NCBI GenBank assembly: GCA_964428055.1
Contig: CAYRWM010000004.1
Span: forward strand, 17,041 to 81,040
Length of the DNA stretch: 64,000 nt
Source: CAYRWM01 sp964428055
Lineage (GTDB): Bacteria > Bacillota > Clostridia > Christensenellales > Christensenellaceae
Reading direction: 5' to 3'
The notes under the pieces were generated by a model. The model saw only the letters and a list, made by a program, of their open reading frames with translations. It ran no database searches and was not told where the DNA came from. Position numbers and translations under genes: made by a program. Of the stretch, positions 53,546 to 61,119 are shown piece by piece. How positions within the stretch are numbered: position 1 is the stretch's first letter; the number at the start of each line of letters is the position of its first letter.

Positions 53546-54256
53546 CTACTCATTACTGTTGATTATCTTTTCCTTTACCGAATGATCATTAAGACAGATG
53601 TACCGCACATAGAGTGATACTCTGTTGTCATTGTCAAGACTCTCCCAGATCTCTTCGGTAAAAGCATCAATATCACTGCCGATAATTACGCGCTCCGGTT
53701 CTCCTTCAAAGGAAGGTATCGGATCGCCGTCATGCATATATGTGTGGATGAAATGTCCGACGCCGGGTTCAGGCTCATATGAGAATGTATATCTTCCGCA
53801 CTTTTCGCCCTTGCCGTCAGTACTTTTGAGTATACTCATCTTATAACTGAATCCGTCATCCGGCAGATCCAGCAGAGCGCTTATCCTTGGCGTATAGTTC
53901 GGAGCATCCGGTTCAAAACATCTCGTATCGAGCGCATCCTCGAACGTTCCGCCGTTCTGGATATAGTAATATATGGTATCAGTCTGGTCACCGTTAGTGA
54001 CGATCGTACATTCATCTATTACTCTGACGGGCGAATATATTATAAGCGAAGGATCCTCCACCTTTGTCTCATCAAACGGATAGATTATGATCCCTTTGCC
54101 GTCTTTCCTGAAAACACGGTTTCTGCTGTTGGAACTCCTGCCCATAATGAAATATGCCGTTACGGCTTTTTTCCCGTCCTCCGACATACCGGCAATTATG
54201 CCTCTGCCGGGATAGCTGTTGCCTTTCAGCAGTTCACTTATACTTTTAGTTATCAT
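53546..54256 (-). CDS. purO: IMP cyclohydrolase, PurO-type
   Basis: A 236-residue protein resembling the archaeal PurO family (PF07826), which closes FAICAR to IMP and is unrelated to the N-terminal domain of PurH. Family blocks I recognise: GRGIIAGMSEDGKKAVTAYF then IMGRSSNSRNRVF near the start, IVTNGDQTDTI (archaeal form VSNGSHTD), and NYTPRISALL. Its position between purB and purN in an operon whose purH lacks the cyclohydrolase domain strongly supports the call. It overlaps purN by 11 bases. Confidence 0.88.
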   Translation of the reverse strand: MITKSISELLKGNSYPGRGIIAGMSEDGKKAVTAYFIMGRSSNSRNRVFRKDGKGIIIYPFDETKVEDPSLIIYSPVRVIDECTIVTNGDQTDTIYYYIQNGGTFEDALDTRCFEPDAPNYTPRISALLDLPDDGFSYKMSILKSTDGKGEKCGRYTFSYEPEPGVGHFIHTYMHDGDPIPSFEGEPERVIIGSDIDAFTEEIWESLDNDNRVSLYVRYICLNDHSVKEKIINSNE

Positions 54257-54854
54257 TCTTACCTCTCACTATCTTTTTCGAGACCATCTCACAGGCTCTG
54301 GGCAGTATCTTCCATTCAGCCTGTTCCATCACACGCCTCTGCAGTGTTTCCGGAGTATCACCCTTGCGGATATAAACTGCCTTCTGCATTATTATCTCCC
54401 CTCCGTCCGGGATTTCATTTACGTAATGCACGGTGGCGCCTGTGACCTTTACGCCTTTTTCAAGCGCAGCCTCATGCACCTTAAGCCCGTAGAAGCCTTT
54501 GCCGCAGAATGACGGTATAAGTGCGGGGTGAATGTTGATTATCCTCCCGCTGAACTCTTTGGTAAATTCCTTTGATAGGATAGTCATAAATCCGGCAAGA
54601 ACTATAAAATCGATCCTGTAATCCTTAAGCAGTTTTATGACGTCCTTTTCAAATCTCTTCTGCCCATCTGCTTTGGATACGAAGATACCCGGTATGCCAG
54701 CTTTCTCTGCTCTCTTAAGCGCATACGCATCCGCACTGCTTGATATGACGAGCACTATCTCACCGCTCTTAATTACACTGCCCTGAGCGTCTATAAGCGC
54801 CTGCAGATTTGTTCCGCCGCCCGAAACGAAGACCGCGATCCTTGCCTTTACCAT
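54246..54854 (-). CDS. purN: phosphoribosylglycinamide formyltransferase (10-formyl-THF dependent)
   Basis: A 202-residue enzyme that formylates GAR to FGAR. Phosphate loop VSGGGTNLQAL; catalytic Asn and His in INIHPALIPSFCGKGFYG; catalytic Asp in HYVNEIPDGGEII. Overlaps purM by seven bases and purO by eleven. Confidence 0.97.
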   Translation of the reverse strand: MVKARIAVFVSGGGTNLQALIDAQGSVIKSGEIVLVISSSADAYALKRAEKAGIPGIFVSKADGQKRFEKDVIKLLKDYRIDFIVLAGFMTILSKEFTKEFSGRIINIHPALIPSFCGKGFYGLKVHEAALEKGVKVTGATVHYVNEIPDGGEIIMQKAVYIRKGDTPETLQRRVMEQAEWKILPRACEMVSKKIVRGKNDN

Positions 54855-55894
54855 AATACGACCCCGTTTTCGCTGTCTTTGACTATCTCGCCGAGGATAT
54901 ATGCGTCCTCGCTGTTTTCTTTGAGTATCTCCAGGGACCTGTCAGCATCGGATTTATCTACGACGACACTCATGCCTACGCCCATGTTGAATATATTGAA
55001 CATCTCCCTCTCTTCGATATTACCCGTCTTTGCAAGAAGGTCGAAGATAGGCAGCACCTTGACTGCCGCGCGCTCAATCTTAGCGCACATTCCTTCGGGG
55101 AGACTCCTCGGTATGTTCTCGTAAAACCCGCCGCCGGTTATATGCGATACTGTCTTTACTGTGACTTCATCTGCAAGAGCCAGCAGTGGCTTTACGTAAA
55201 TCTTCGTGGGTGTGAGCAGCGTCTCACCTATACTCTTTCCTCCAAGAGCATCAATGCCCTTCTTGATATCTTTGTTCTCAACATCAAAGACTTTTCTTAC
55301 GAGAGAAAAACCGTTCGAATGCACACCGCTGGACGGAAGAGCTATTATGACATCGCCTTCCTTAACCGTGCTCTTGTCGAATATCCTCGGTCTGTCCACG
55401 ATACCGACGGAAAAACCTGCGAGATCATATTCATCTTCAGGATAGAATCCGGGCATCTCTGCAGATTCGCCGCCTATAAGAGCAGCACCCGACTGAACGC
55501 AGCCCTCAGCGACACCGGATACTATGGATGCTGTCTTTTCCGGTATGTTCTTGCCCATAGCTATGTAGTCGAGGAAAAACAGAGGTTTTGCACCGCAGCA
55601 TATGATATCGTTCACACACATAGCAACGCAGTCGATACCCACCGTATCATGCCTGTCCATAATAAAAGCAATCTTAAGCTTAGTGCCGACGCCGTCCGTA
55701 CCGCTAACGAGGACCGGGCTCTCCATGCCTGCAAGATCCGGCCTGAACAGTCCTCCAAAACCTCCTATGTCGGACGCAACTCCGTCAGTCATCGTCCTCG
55801 CGATATGCTTTTTCATCAGTTCTACGGATGAATAACCGGCCGTTATATCGACTCCCGCATCCTTATAGATATCGCTGTGGCTGTTTTTCATCAT
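54848..55894 (-). CDS. purM: phosphoribosylformylglycinamidine cyclo-ligase (AIR synthetase)
   Basis: A 348-residue enzyme that closes FGAM to AIR with ATP. SGTDGVGTKLKIAF, GGESAEMPGFY and HITGGGFYENIPR are the family blocks. It overlaps purF by four bases (ATGA) upstream. Confidence 0.97.
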   Translation of the reverse strand: MMKNSHSDIYKDAGVDITAGYSSVELMKKHIARTMTDGVASDIGGFGGLFRPDLAGMESPVLVSGTDGVGTKLKIAFIMDRHDTVGIDCVAMCVNDIICCGAKPLFFLDYIAMGKNIPEKTASIVSGVAEGCVQSGAALIGGESAEMPGFYPEDEYDLAGFSVGIVDRPRIFDKSTVKEGDVIIALPSSGVHSNGFSLVRKVFDVENKDIKKGIDALGGKSIGETLLTPTKIYVKPLLALADEVTVKTVSHITGGGFYENIPRSLPEGMCAKIERAAVKVLPIFDLLAKTGNIEEREMFNIFNMGVGMSVVVDKSDADRSLEILKENSEDAYILGEIVKDSENGVVLW

Positions 55895-57327
55895 TTGTCT
55901 CCTTTTTCGGAAAGCTTTTTGGTAAAACGATCCTTATTTGAGTTCACCGGAATATCCGTAGGATACTCGCCGTCAAAACATGCAGTACAGAATCTGTCGC
56001 AGCATCCGTCGCCGGCCAGCTGTTTTACGTTTTCTATGCTCAGATAACCGAGGCTGTCAACACCGATAATCTTTCTGATCTCTTCAATTGAATGATTGTG
56101 TGCTACGAGCACTTCCCTTGAACTTATATCAGTACCGTAATAGCAGGGATTCAGGAACGGCGGTGCCGTTACCATGAAGTGGACTTCCTTAGCACCAGCT
56201 TCTCTGAGCATCTTTACCATATGAGCGGAAGTTGTACCCCTGACTATAGAGTCGTCGATAAGTATGACCCTCTTATCCTTTACGGTTTCCGATACAGGAT
56301 TCAGTTTGATCCTGACAAGGTTCTCCCTGGATTTCTGACCGGGTGAAATGAACGTCCTGCCGATATATCTGTTCTTTATAAGACCTATGCCGTAAGGTAT
56401 GCCGGATTGTCTTGAGTATCCGATAGCGGCATCAAGTCCCGAATCGGGAACACCTATGACTACGTCCGCCTGCACGGGATGCTCCAGAGCCAGCATTGAA
56501 CCGGCCCTTACTCTGGCGTTGTGGACCGAGCATCCGTCAATGACTGAATCGGGTCTTGCGAAATATACGAACTCGAATACGCAAAATGAGGGCTTCTCTG
56601 TTCCGCAGTTGTCTTTTATGGACCTTGCTCCGTTCTTATCAAAGACCATAATCTCGCCGGGCTCAAGATCCCTGATAAAAGTAGCTCCAATAGAATCAAG
56701 AGCGCAGCTCTCGGAAGCTACTATATACGATCCGTCTTCAGACTGTCCGTAGCACAGAGGTCTGAATCCGTGAGGGTCCCTCACCGCTATGAGTTTCTGA
56801 GGTGACATAACGAGCAGTGAGAACGCACCCTTTATCCTCGGCACGGCTCTTGTGACTGCTTCCTCAATTGAACGTGATGTCAGCCTTTCCTTTGTGATAA
56901 TGTATGATATGACCTCGGTATCGCTCGTTGAATGGAAGATCGATCCCTCCATCTCAAGCTCGCTCCTGAGTTCATATGAATTTGTCAGGCAGCCGTTATG
57001 CGCAAGAGCCATGCGTCCTTTTATGTGGTTCACAACTATCGGCTGGGCGTTTGTGCGCCCGGGCTCACCTGTTGTACCGTATCTCACGTGTCCGATAGCG
57101 ATGCTGCCTTCTCCGAGATTCTCAAGTACTGGCTTTGTGAACACATCCTCAACAAGTCCCGCATCCTTATACATTCTGAAAAGGCCGTCGTCGTTAATGA
57201 CCATACCGCAGCTCTCCTGACCTCTGTGCTGCAGAGCGAAGAGTCCGAGATAAGTCTCGCCGGCAACGTCTATTTTTTTATCTGAATAGATGCCGAACAC
57301 ACCGCATTCTTCTCTAAGATTACTCAT
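55891..57327 (-). CDS. purF: amidophosphoribosyltransferase
   Basis: A 478-residue enzyme that makes phosphoribosylamine from PRPP and glutamine, the first committed step. The N-terminus is MSNLREECGVFGIYS: a seven-residue propeptide precedes catalytic Cys8. The PRTase loop is VILIDDSIVRGTTSAHMV. Cys residues in the C-terminal half (NPCYYGTDIS, GDGCCDRFCTACFDGEYP) match the oxygen-sensitive [4Fe-4S] type of Bacillus. It overlaps both purC and purM by four bases. Confidence 0.97.
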   Translation of the reverse strand: MSNLREECGVFGIYSDKKIDVAGETYLGLFALQHRGQESCGMVINDDGLFRMYKDAGLVEDVFTKPVLENLGEGSIAIGHVRYGTTGEPGRTNAQPIVVNHIKGRMALAHNGCLTNSYELRSELEMEGSIFHSTSDTEVISYIITKERLTSRSIEEAVTRAVPRIKGAFSLLVMSPQKLIAVRDPHGFRPLCYGQSEDGSYIVASESCALDSIGATFIRDLEPGEIMVFDKNGARSIKDNCGTEKPSFCVFEFVYFARPDSVIDGCSVHNARVRAGSMLALEHPVQADVVIGVPDSGLDAAIGYSRQSGIPYGIGLIKNRYIGRTFISPGQKSRENLVRIKLNPVSETVKDKRVILIDDSIVRGTTSAHMVKMLREAGAKEVHFMVTAPPFLNPCYYGTDISSREVLVAHNHSIEEIRKIIGVDSLGYLSIENVKQLAGDGCCDRFCTACFDGEYPTDIPVNSNKDRFTKKLSEKGDK

Positions 57328-58043
57328 TTGTCTTCCTTTCCCGTAAGACGTCTCATTACTTCCTTATAAGCGTCCTCAACGCCACCCATATCTCTGCGGA
57401 ATCTGTCCTTGTCGAGTTTCTCATTTGTCTCCGCATCCCAGAACCTGCAGGTATCCGGTGATATCTCATCAGCGAGCACGATCGTTCCGTCAGGCGTTTT
57501 GCCAAACTCGAGCTTGAAATCTACAAGCTTTATACCGAGAGTCTTGAAATAGCTCTTGAGCTCCGAATTGATTTTGAAAGACATGTCCTTGATGAGGTTT
57601 ATCTCATCCCATGTCGCGAGCCCCAATGCCTTTGCGTGATATGCGTTAATGAGCGGATCACCGAGATCGTCATTCTTGTAAGAAAACTCAATCGTAGGCT
57701 CATCAAACTGTATGCCTTCATCGACTCCGTATCTCTTTGAGAATGAGCCAGCGGAGATATTTCTTATTATGACTTCGAGAGGAACTATGGACACTTTTTT
57801 GACAAGCGTTTCCCTGTCGGACAGCTCCTCGACAAAATGCGTGGGCACGCCCTTTTTCTCCAGCATCTGCATAAGATAGTTGGACATCTTATTGTTGATG
57901 ACTCCCTTGCCTTCTATAGTGCCTTTTTTAAGGCCGTTAAAGGCTGTAGCATCATCCTTATACTCCACTATGCAGAAGTTAGGATCGTCAGTCGCAAATA
58001 CTTTCTTGGCTTTGCCCTCATAGAGCTGAGACTTCTTTTCCAT
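57324..58043 (-). CDS. purC: SAICAR synthetase
   Basis: A 239-residue ligase that joins CAIR and aspartate to give SAICAR. LYEGKAKKVFATDDPN at the N-terminus, PLEVIIRNISAGSFSKRYG in the middle and LADEISPDTCRFWD near the end are family signatures. It follows purE by about 30 bases. Confidence 0.97.
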   Translation of the reverse strand: MEKKSQLYEGKAKKVFATDDPNFCIVEYKDDATAFNGLKKGTIEGKGVINNKMSNYLMQMLEKKGVPTHFVEELSDRETLVKKVSIVPLEVIIRNISAGSFSKRYGVDEGIQFDEPTIEFSYKNDDLGDPLINAYHAKALGLATWDEINLIKDMSFKINSELKSYFKTLGIKLVDFKLEFGKTPDGTIVLADEISPDTCRFWDAETNEKLDKDRFRRDMGGVEDAYKEVMRRLTGKEDK

Positions 58044-58072
58044 TTACGGGTTCTCCTTTTATATAAATTTTA

Positions 58073-58570
58073 TTAAATATTTGAATACTTTTTATTTACT
58101 TCCCCGTTCTTTTCGAGGATCTTCTTTTTATTGTCTTCCCTCATTGCTTTAAGGCGCTCCGTGAGTTCCGGCTCATCCAGAGCAATGATCTGACAGGCAA
58201 GAAGAGCAGCGTTCTTTGCAGCATTTACTCCAACAGTCGCAACAGGCATTCCCGGAGGCATCTGAACAGTTGAGAGCAATGCGTCCATACCGTCAAAGCA
58301 GGATGACTTTACCGGAATCCCGATAACGGGGAGCACTGTGCCCGCCGCAAAAGCACCAGCGAGATGCGCAGCCATACCTGCCGCCGCAATGATAACACCA
58401 TAGCCGTTTGCTTCGGCCTCTGAGGCTGCCTTTCTCGTCTCATCAGGAGTCCTGTGAGCTGAAAGCACATGCACGGTATACGGCACGTTCAAATCTTTAA
58501 GAGTGTCAATAGCTTTTTCCATTACGGGAAGATCGCTGTCACTTCCCATCACGACCATTATCTTTTTCAT
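58073..58570 (-). CDS. purE: N5-carboxyaminoimidazole ribonucleotide mutase / AIR carboxylase
   Basis: A 165-residue protein that carboxylates the imidazole ring to give CAIR. VMGSDSDLPVMEKA, VLSAHRTPDETRKAA (with the catalytic His) and IIAAAGMAAHLAG are present. Class I PurE needs PurK; no purK is encoded here, so PurK is elsewhere or PurE works directly on CO2. The ATG at 58570 has GGAGAT 10 bases upstream; a TTG at 58588 has no ribosome site. It is the first gene of the pur operon, after a structured leader. Confidence 0.95.
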   Translation of the reverse strand: MKKIMVVMGSDSDLPVMEKAIDTLKDLNVPYTVHVLSAHRTPDETRKAASEAEANGYGVIIAAAGMAAHLAGAFAAGTVLPVIGIPVKSSCFDGMDALLSTVQMPPGMPVATVGVNAAKNAALLACQIIALDEPELTERLKAMREDNKKKILEKNGEVNKKYSNI

Positions 58571-58594
58571 GGCAAGTAGTATCTCCAATCAATT

Positions 58595-58634
58595 AAAAAA
58601 GGGTAGTTTTGTACACGGTGTCACAAAACTACCC
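58595..58634 (-). terminator. attenuator terminator upstream of purE
   Basis: GGGTAGTTTTGT (58601-58612) pairs perfectly with ACAAAACTACCC (58623-58634), followed by T6 on the minus strand, only about 25 bases before the purE start. A strong terminator here must be regulated for the operon to be expressed. Confidence 0.92.
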
Positions 58635-58724
58635 TGATTGTCATAAAATAAACCATTTTATTATGCTCCCTCGCGGTATTCCGCCGCCCTCGTTTGCTTA
58701 TAATCTAAGCAAAAACGAGCACTT
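58635..58724 (-). promoter_or_regulatory. candidate structured leader RNA (possible riboswitch) of the pur operon
   Basis: On the minus strand the leader begins with P1 (GTGCTC, 58717-58722, with GAGCAT, 58663-58668) closing two hairpins. P2 is 58691-58716 (TTGCTTA with TAAGCAA). P3 is 58673-58684 (GCGG-AATA-CCGC). Two GAGGG segments lie in the joining strands. A further A/T hairpin (ATAAAAT/ATTTTAT, 58642-58660) and then the terminator follow. The fold starts at the predicted first base of the transcript. I could not match the conserved cores of the guanine/adenine, ZTP, THF or PRPP riboswitches as I recall them. Confidence 0.6.
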
Positions 58725-58728
58725 TGTT

Positions 58729-58757
58729 ATTATACTATTTAAAGGGCATTAAATCAA
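58729..58757 (-). promoter_or_regulatory. sigma-A promoter of the pur operon
   Basis: TTGATT (58752-58757) and perfect TATAAT (58729-58734), 17 bases apart; initiation falls at about 58722, the first base of helix P1. Confidence 0.75.
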
Positions 58758-58779
58758 CTGCGACCATGGCCAAAATTTG

Positions 58780-59469
58780 TTAATTTTTGTGTTTTTTTGC
58801 AATGATAATAGAAAAATATCCCGTCTCGTCAGGCATATCATCCAGCCCATCAAAAACCTTTTCATTATCCATGCCGCAGTTCTCTATCATCACGGCTTCA
58901 AATCCTTTTTCCTTCAGCGTATCCCTTATCTCGGCAAACCTGCTGGCGGACTTCATGAGTATAAGATTGCCGTCCAGATCGCTTATGTCATCTATGCCGT
59001 GAACCGCCGGTAAAATATGAACTGCTTCATCCCATCTTGCAAGAGGGATATTGAACCTTGCAGCTGAAGCACAGAATGAAGTGACTCCGTTTATCAGTCG
59101 TGTCTCATATCCGTCATTTTCCAGATAATCCTTGATATACATAAAAGTGCTGTATACTGTCGGATCTCCTATCGTCATAAACACGACGTCAAGGCCTTTA
59201 TCCAGATGCTTTTTTATTGTGTCGGCAGATTGTCTGTGCGCTTCCCTGACAGCACCCATATCCATCTTCATAGGAGACGGCAGAGCTATAACCTTTTTAT
59301 CCTTAAGCTCAGGAACCGCTTTTAATGCTATCCTGTATGCTACTGAATCCTCTGGCCGCCTCCCAGGCACCGCAATGATATCTGATTCCTTTATAAGTCT
59401 TACTGCTTTGAGTGTCATGAGTTCCGGATCACCCGGCCCGACTCCGATGCAGTATGCTTTACCCTTCAT
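58780..59469 (-). CDS. precorrin-2 C20-methyltransferase-like (CobI/CbiL family)
   Basis: A 229-residue SAM-dependent tetrapyrrole methylase. The family start is YCIGVGPGDPELMTLKAVRLI; VVFMTIGDPTVYSTFMYI and NGVTSFCASAARFNIPLA mark it as the C20 enzyme. It acts early in cobalamin synthesis. The ATG at 59469 is set by GGAGG five bases upstream. No other cobalamin gene and no cobalamin riboswitch is visible nearby, so it stands alone between gdhA and the pur operon. Confidence 0.88.
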   Translation of the reverse strand: MKGKAYCIGVGPGDPELMTLKAVRLIKESDIIAVPGRRPEDSVAYRIALKAVPELKDKKVIALPSPMKMDMGAVREAHRQSADTIKKHLDKGLDVVFMTIGDPTVYSTFMYIKDYLENDGYETRLINGVTSFCASAARFNIPLARWDEAVHILPAVHGIDDISDLDGNLILMKSASRFAEIRDTLKEKGFEAVMIENCGMDNEKVFDGLDDMPDETGYFSIIIAKKHKN

Positions 59470-59550
59470 ATAATCCTCCGGTTGCTTTTTTATCATCATT
59501 ATTATCGCATAATCATGAAGGTCTTTCCAATCCGGATAATAAATATAAAT

Positions 59551-59583
59551 AAAAAACTGAGAGCAGTCAGACTGCCCTCAGTT
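59551..59583 (-). terminator. terminator of gdhA
   Basis: AACTGAGAGCAGT (59555-59567) and ACTGCCCTCAGTT (59571-59583) pair with one wobble; T-rich tail TTTTTTATTTATATTT on the minus strand. Confidence 0.93.
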
Positions 59584-59617
59584 TCAATAACGATTTGTAT
59601 CTTGAATACTTGGGATA

Positions 59618-60973
59618 TTATACAATACCCTGTGCAAGCATCGCGTCTGCAACCTTCAGGAATCCGGCTATGTTAGCACCGGCAACCAGGTTGTATCCGA
59701 GACCCATCTCTTCGGCAGCTTCTACGGATACCTTGTGGATGTTCTTCATGATTCCGTGAAGTTTCTCATCAACTTCTTCCGCAGTCCATGAGAGTCTCTC
59801 GGAGTTCTGGCTCATCTCAAGGCCTGAAACTGCAACGCCGCCTGCGTTTACAGCCTTTGACGGAGCGACTATGAGACCCTTGTCCATCAGATAGAACAGT
59901 GCTTCATTGCTCGTGGGCATGTTAGCGACTTCGATATAGTACTTGACACCGTTGGCAACGATCTTCTCAGCTGACTCCATAAGAACGTCGTTCTGCATTG
60001 CACTAGGCATAACGATATCAACTTTGCGTCCGAAGGGTTTCTCACCCGGGAAGAATTCAACACCGAACTTGTCTGCATAATCCTGTACGCGATTGCGTCT
60101 TGAAGCATTCATCTCGAGCATGTAGTTGATCTTCTCATCAGTTGTTATTCCGTCAGGATCGTAGATGTATCCGTCAGGACCGGACAGTGTAACGACTTTG
60201 CCGCCGAGCTGTGCGACTTTCTTTGTTACGCCCCATGCAACATTACCGAAACCGGAAACAGCGACTGTCTTTCCTTCGATAGTATCATTCTCATGAGCAA
60301 GAACTTCACAGAGATAATATACTGCGCCGTAACCTGTAGCTTCAGGACGGATAAGGCTGCCGCCGTAGCTGAGGCCTTTTCCTGTAAGGACGCCGTTCTC
60401 GTATGCATCGCGGATTCTCTTGTACTGACCGAAGAGATAACCGATCTCACGGCCGCCGACACCCATATCACCTGCGGGAACGTCAACGTTTGGACCTATG
60501 TGACGATAGAGCTCTGTCATGAAAGCCTGGCAGAAACGCATGATCTCACCTTCGCTCTTGCCTTTGGGATCAAAGTCTGAACCGCCCTTGCCGCCGCCCA
60601 TGGGGAGACCAGTCAGGGAGTTCTTGAATATCTGCTCGAAACCGAGGAACTTAATGACTGAAAGAGTAACGGACGGATCGAATCTCAGACCGCCTTTGTA
60701 GGGACCGATAGCTGAGCTGAACTGTACTCTGTAGCCTCTGTTAACCTGTACCTTGCCGGCATCGTCAACCCAGGTAACTCTGAACAGTATCTGACGCTCA
60801 GGCTCAACGATCCTGTCGATTATACCATTCTCAACATACTCCGGGTGCTTTTCGACAACGCCTTCGAGAGAGCTCAGGACTTCGCCTGCTGTCTGCAGGA
60901 ATTCCTTCTGTTCAGGATAATTCTTCTGCAGCTTCTCATAGACTTCAGCAAGTTTTGCATTTTTCATCTGCAT
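59618..60973 (-). CDS. gdhA: NADP-specific glutamate dehydrogenase
   Basis: A 451-residue hexameric enzyme of the 50-kDa class that makes glutamate from ammonia and 2-oxoglutarate. VNRGYRVQFSSAIGPYKGGLRF, the catalytic region LPMGGGKGGSDFDPKGKS and the Rossmann motif VAVSGFGNVAWG are clear. With the glnA-like gene nearby it forms a small nitrogen-assimilation group. GGAGG sits nine bases before the ATG, and a good promoter and terminator bracket it. Confidence 0.97.
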   Translation of the reverse strand: MQMKNAKLAEVYEKLQKNYPEQKEFLQTAGEVLSSLEGVVEKHPEYVENGIIDRIVEPERQILFRVTWVDDAGKVQVNRGYRVQFSSAIGPYKGGLRFDPSVTLSVIKFLGFEQIFKNSLTGLPMGGGKGGSDFDPKGKSEGEIMRFCQAFMTELYRHIGPNVDVPAGDMGVGGREIGYLFGQYKRIRDAYENGVLTGKGLSYGGSLIRPEATGYGAVYYLCEVLAHENDTIEGKTVAVSGFGNVAWGVTKKVAQLGGKVVTLSGPDGYIYDPDGITTDEKINYMLEMNASRRNRVQDYADKFGVEFFPGEKPFGRKVDIVMPSAMQNDVLMESAEKIVANGVKYYIEVANMPTSNEALFYLMDKGLIVAPSKAVNAGGVAVSGLEMSQNSERLSWTAEEVDEKLHGIMKNIHKVSVEAAEEMGLGYNLVAGANIAGFLKVADAMLAQGIV

Positions 60974-61071
60974 TTTTAGTTTCCTCCGATTTAACTAAAT
61001 TAATTAAATAAAAAAGACATTTTTTGTACACAAATCAGTGCCAAAAAACGCCTTTGTTTTTAACAGGTCTT

Positions 61072-61100
61072 ATTTTATTACTTAAAACCTACCGTGTCAA
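61072..61100 (-). promoter_or_regulatory. sigma-A promoter of gdhA
   Basis: Perfect TTGACA (61095-61100) and TAAAAT (61072-61077), 17 bases apart; the transcript would have a leader of about 90 bases in which I see no clear regulatory fold. Confidence 0.8.
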
Positions 61101-61119
61101 CAAAAAAGACTGCCTTCGC

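Noticed and set aside
58595..58757. Guanine/adenine, ZTP (pfl), THF or PRPP riboswitch in the pur leader
   Set aside because: The conserved core strings I know for these classes, such as CCGCCTGGGC for ZTP, are not present on the minus strand. I cannot run covariance models, so this stays open and the element is reported as unassigned.
59470..59617. Cobalamin riboswitch before the CobI/CbiL-like gene
   Set aside because: The 148 bases hold the gdhA terminator and a ribosome site only; the B12-box sequence is not seen.
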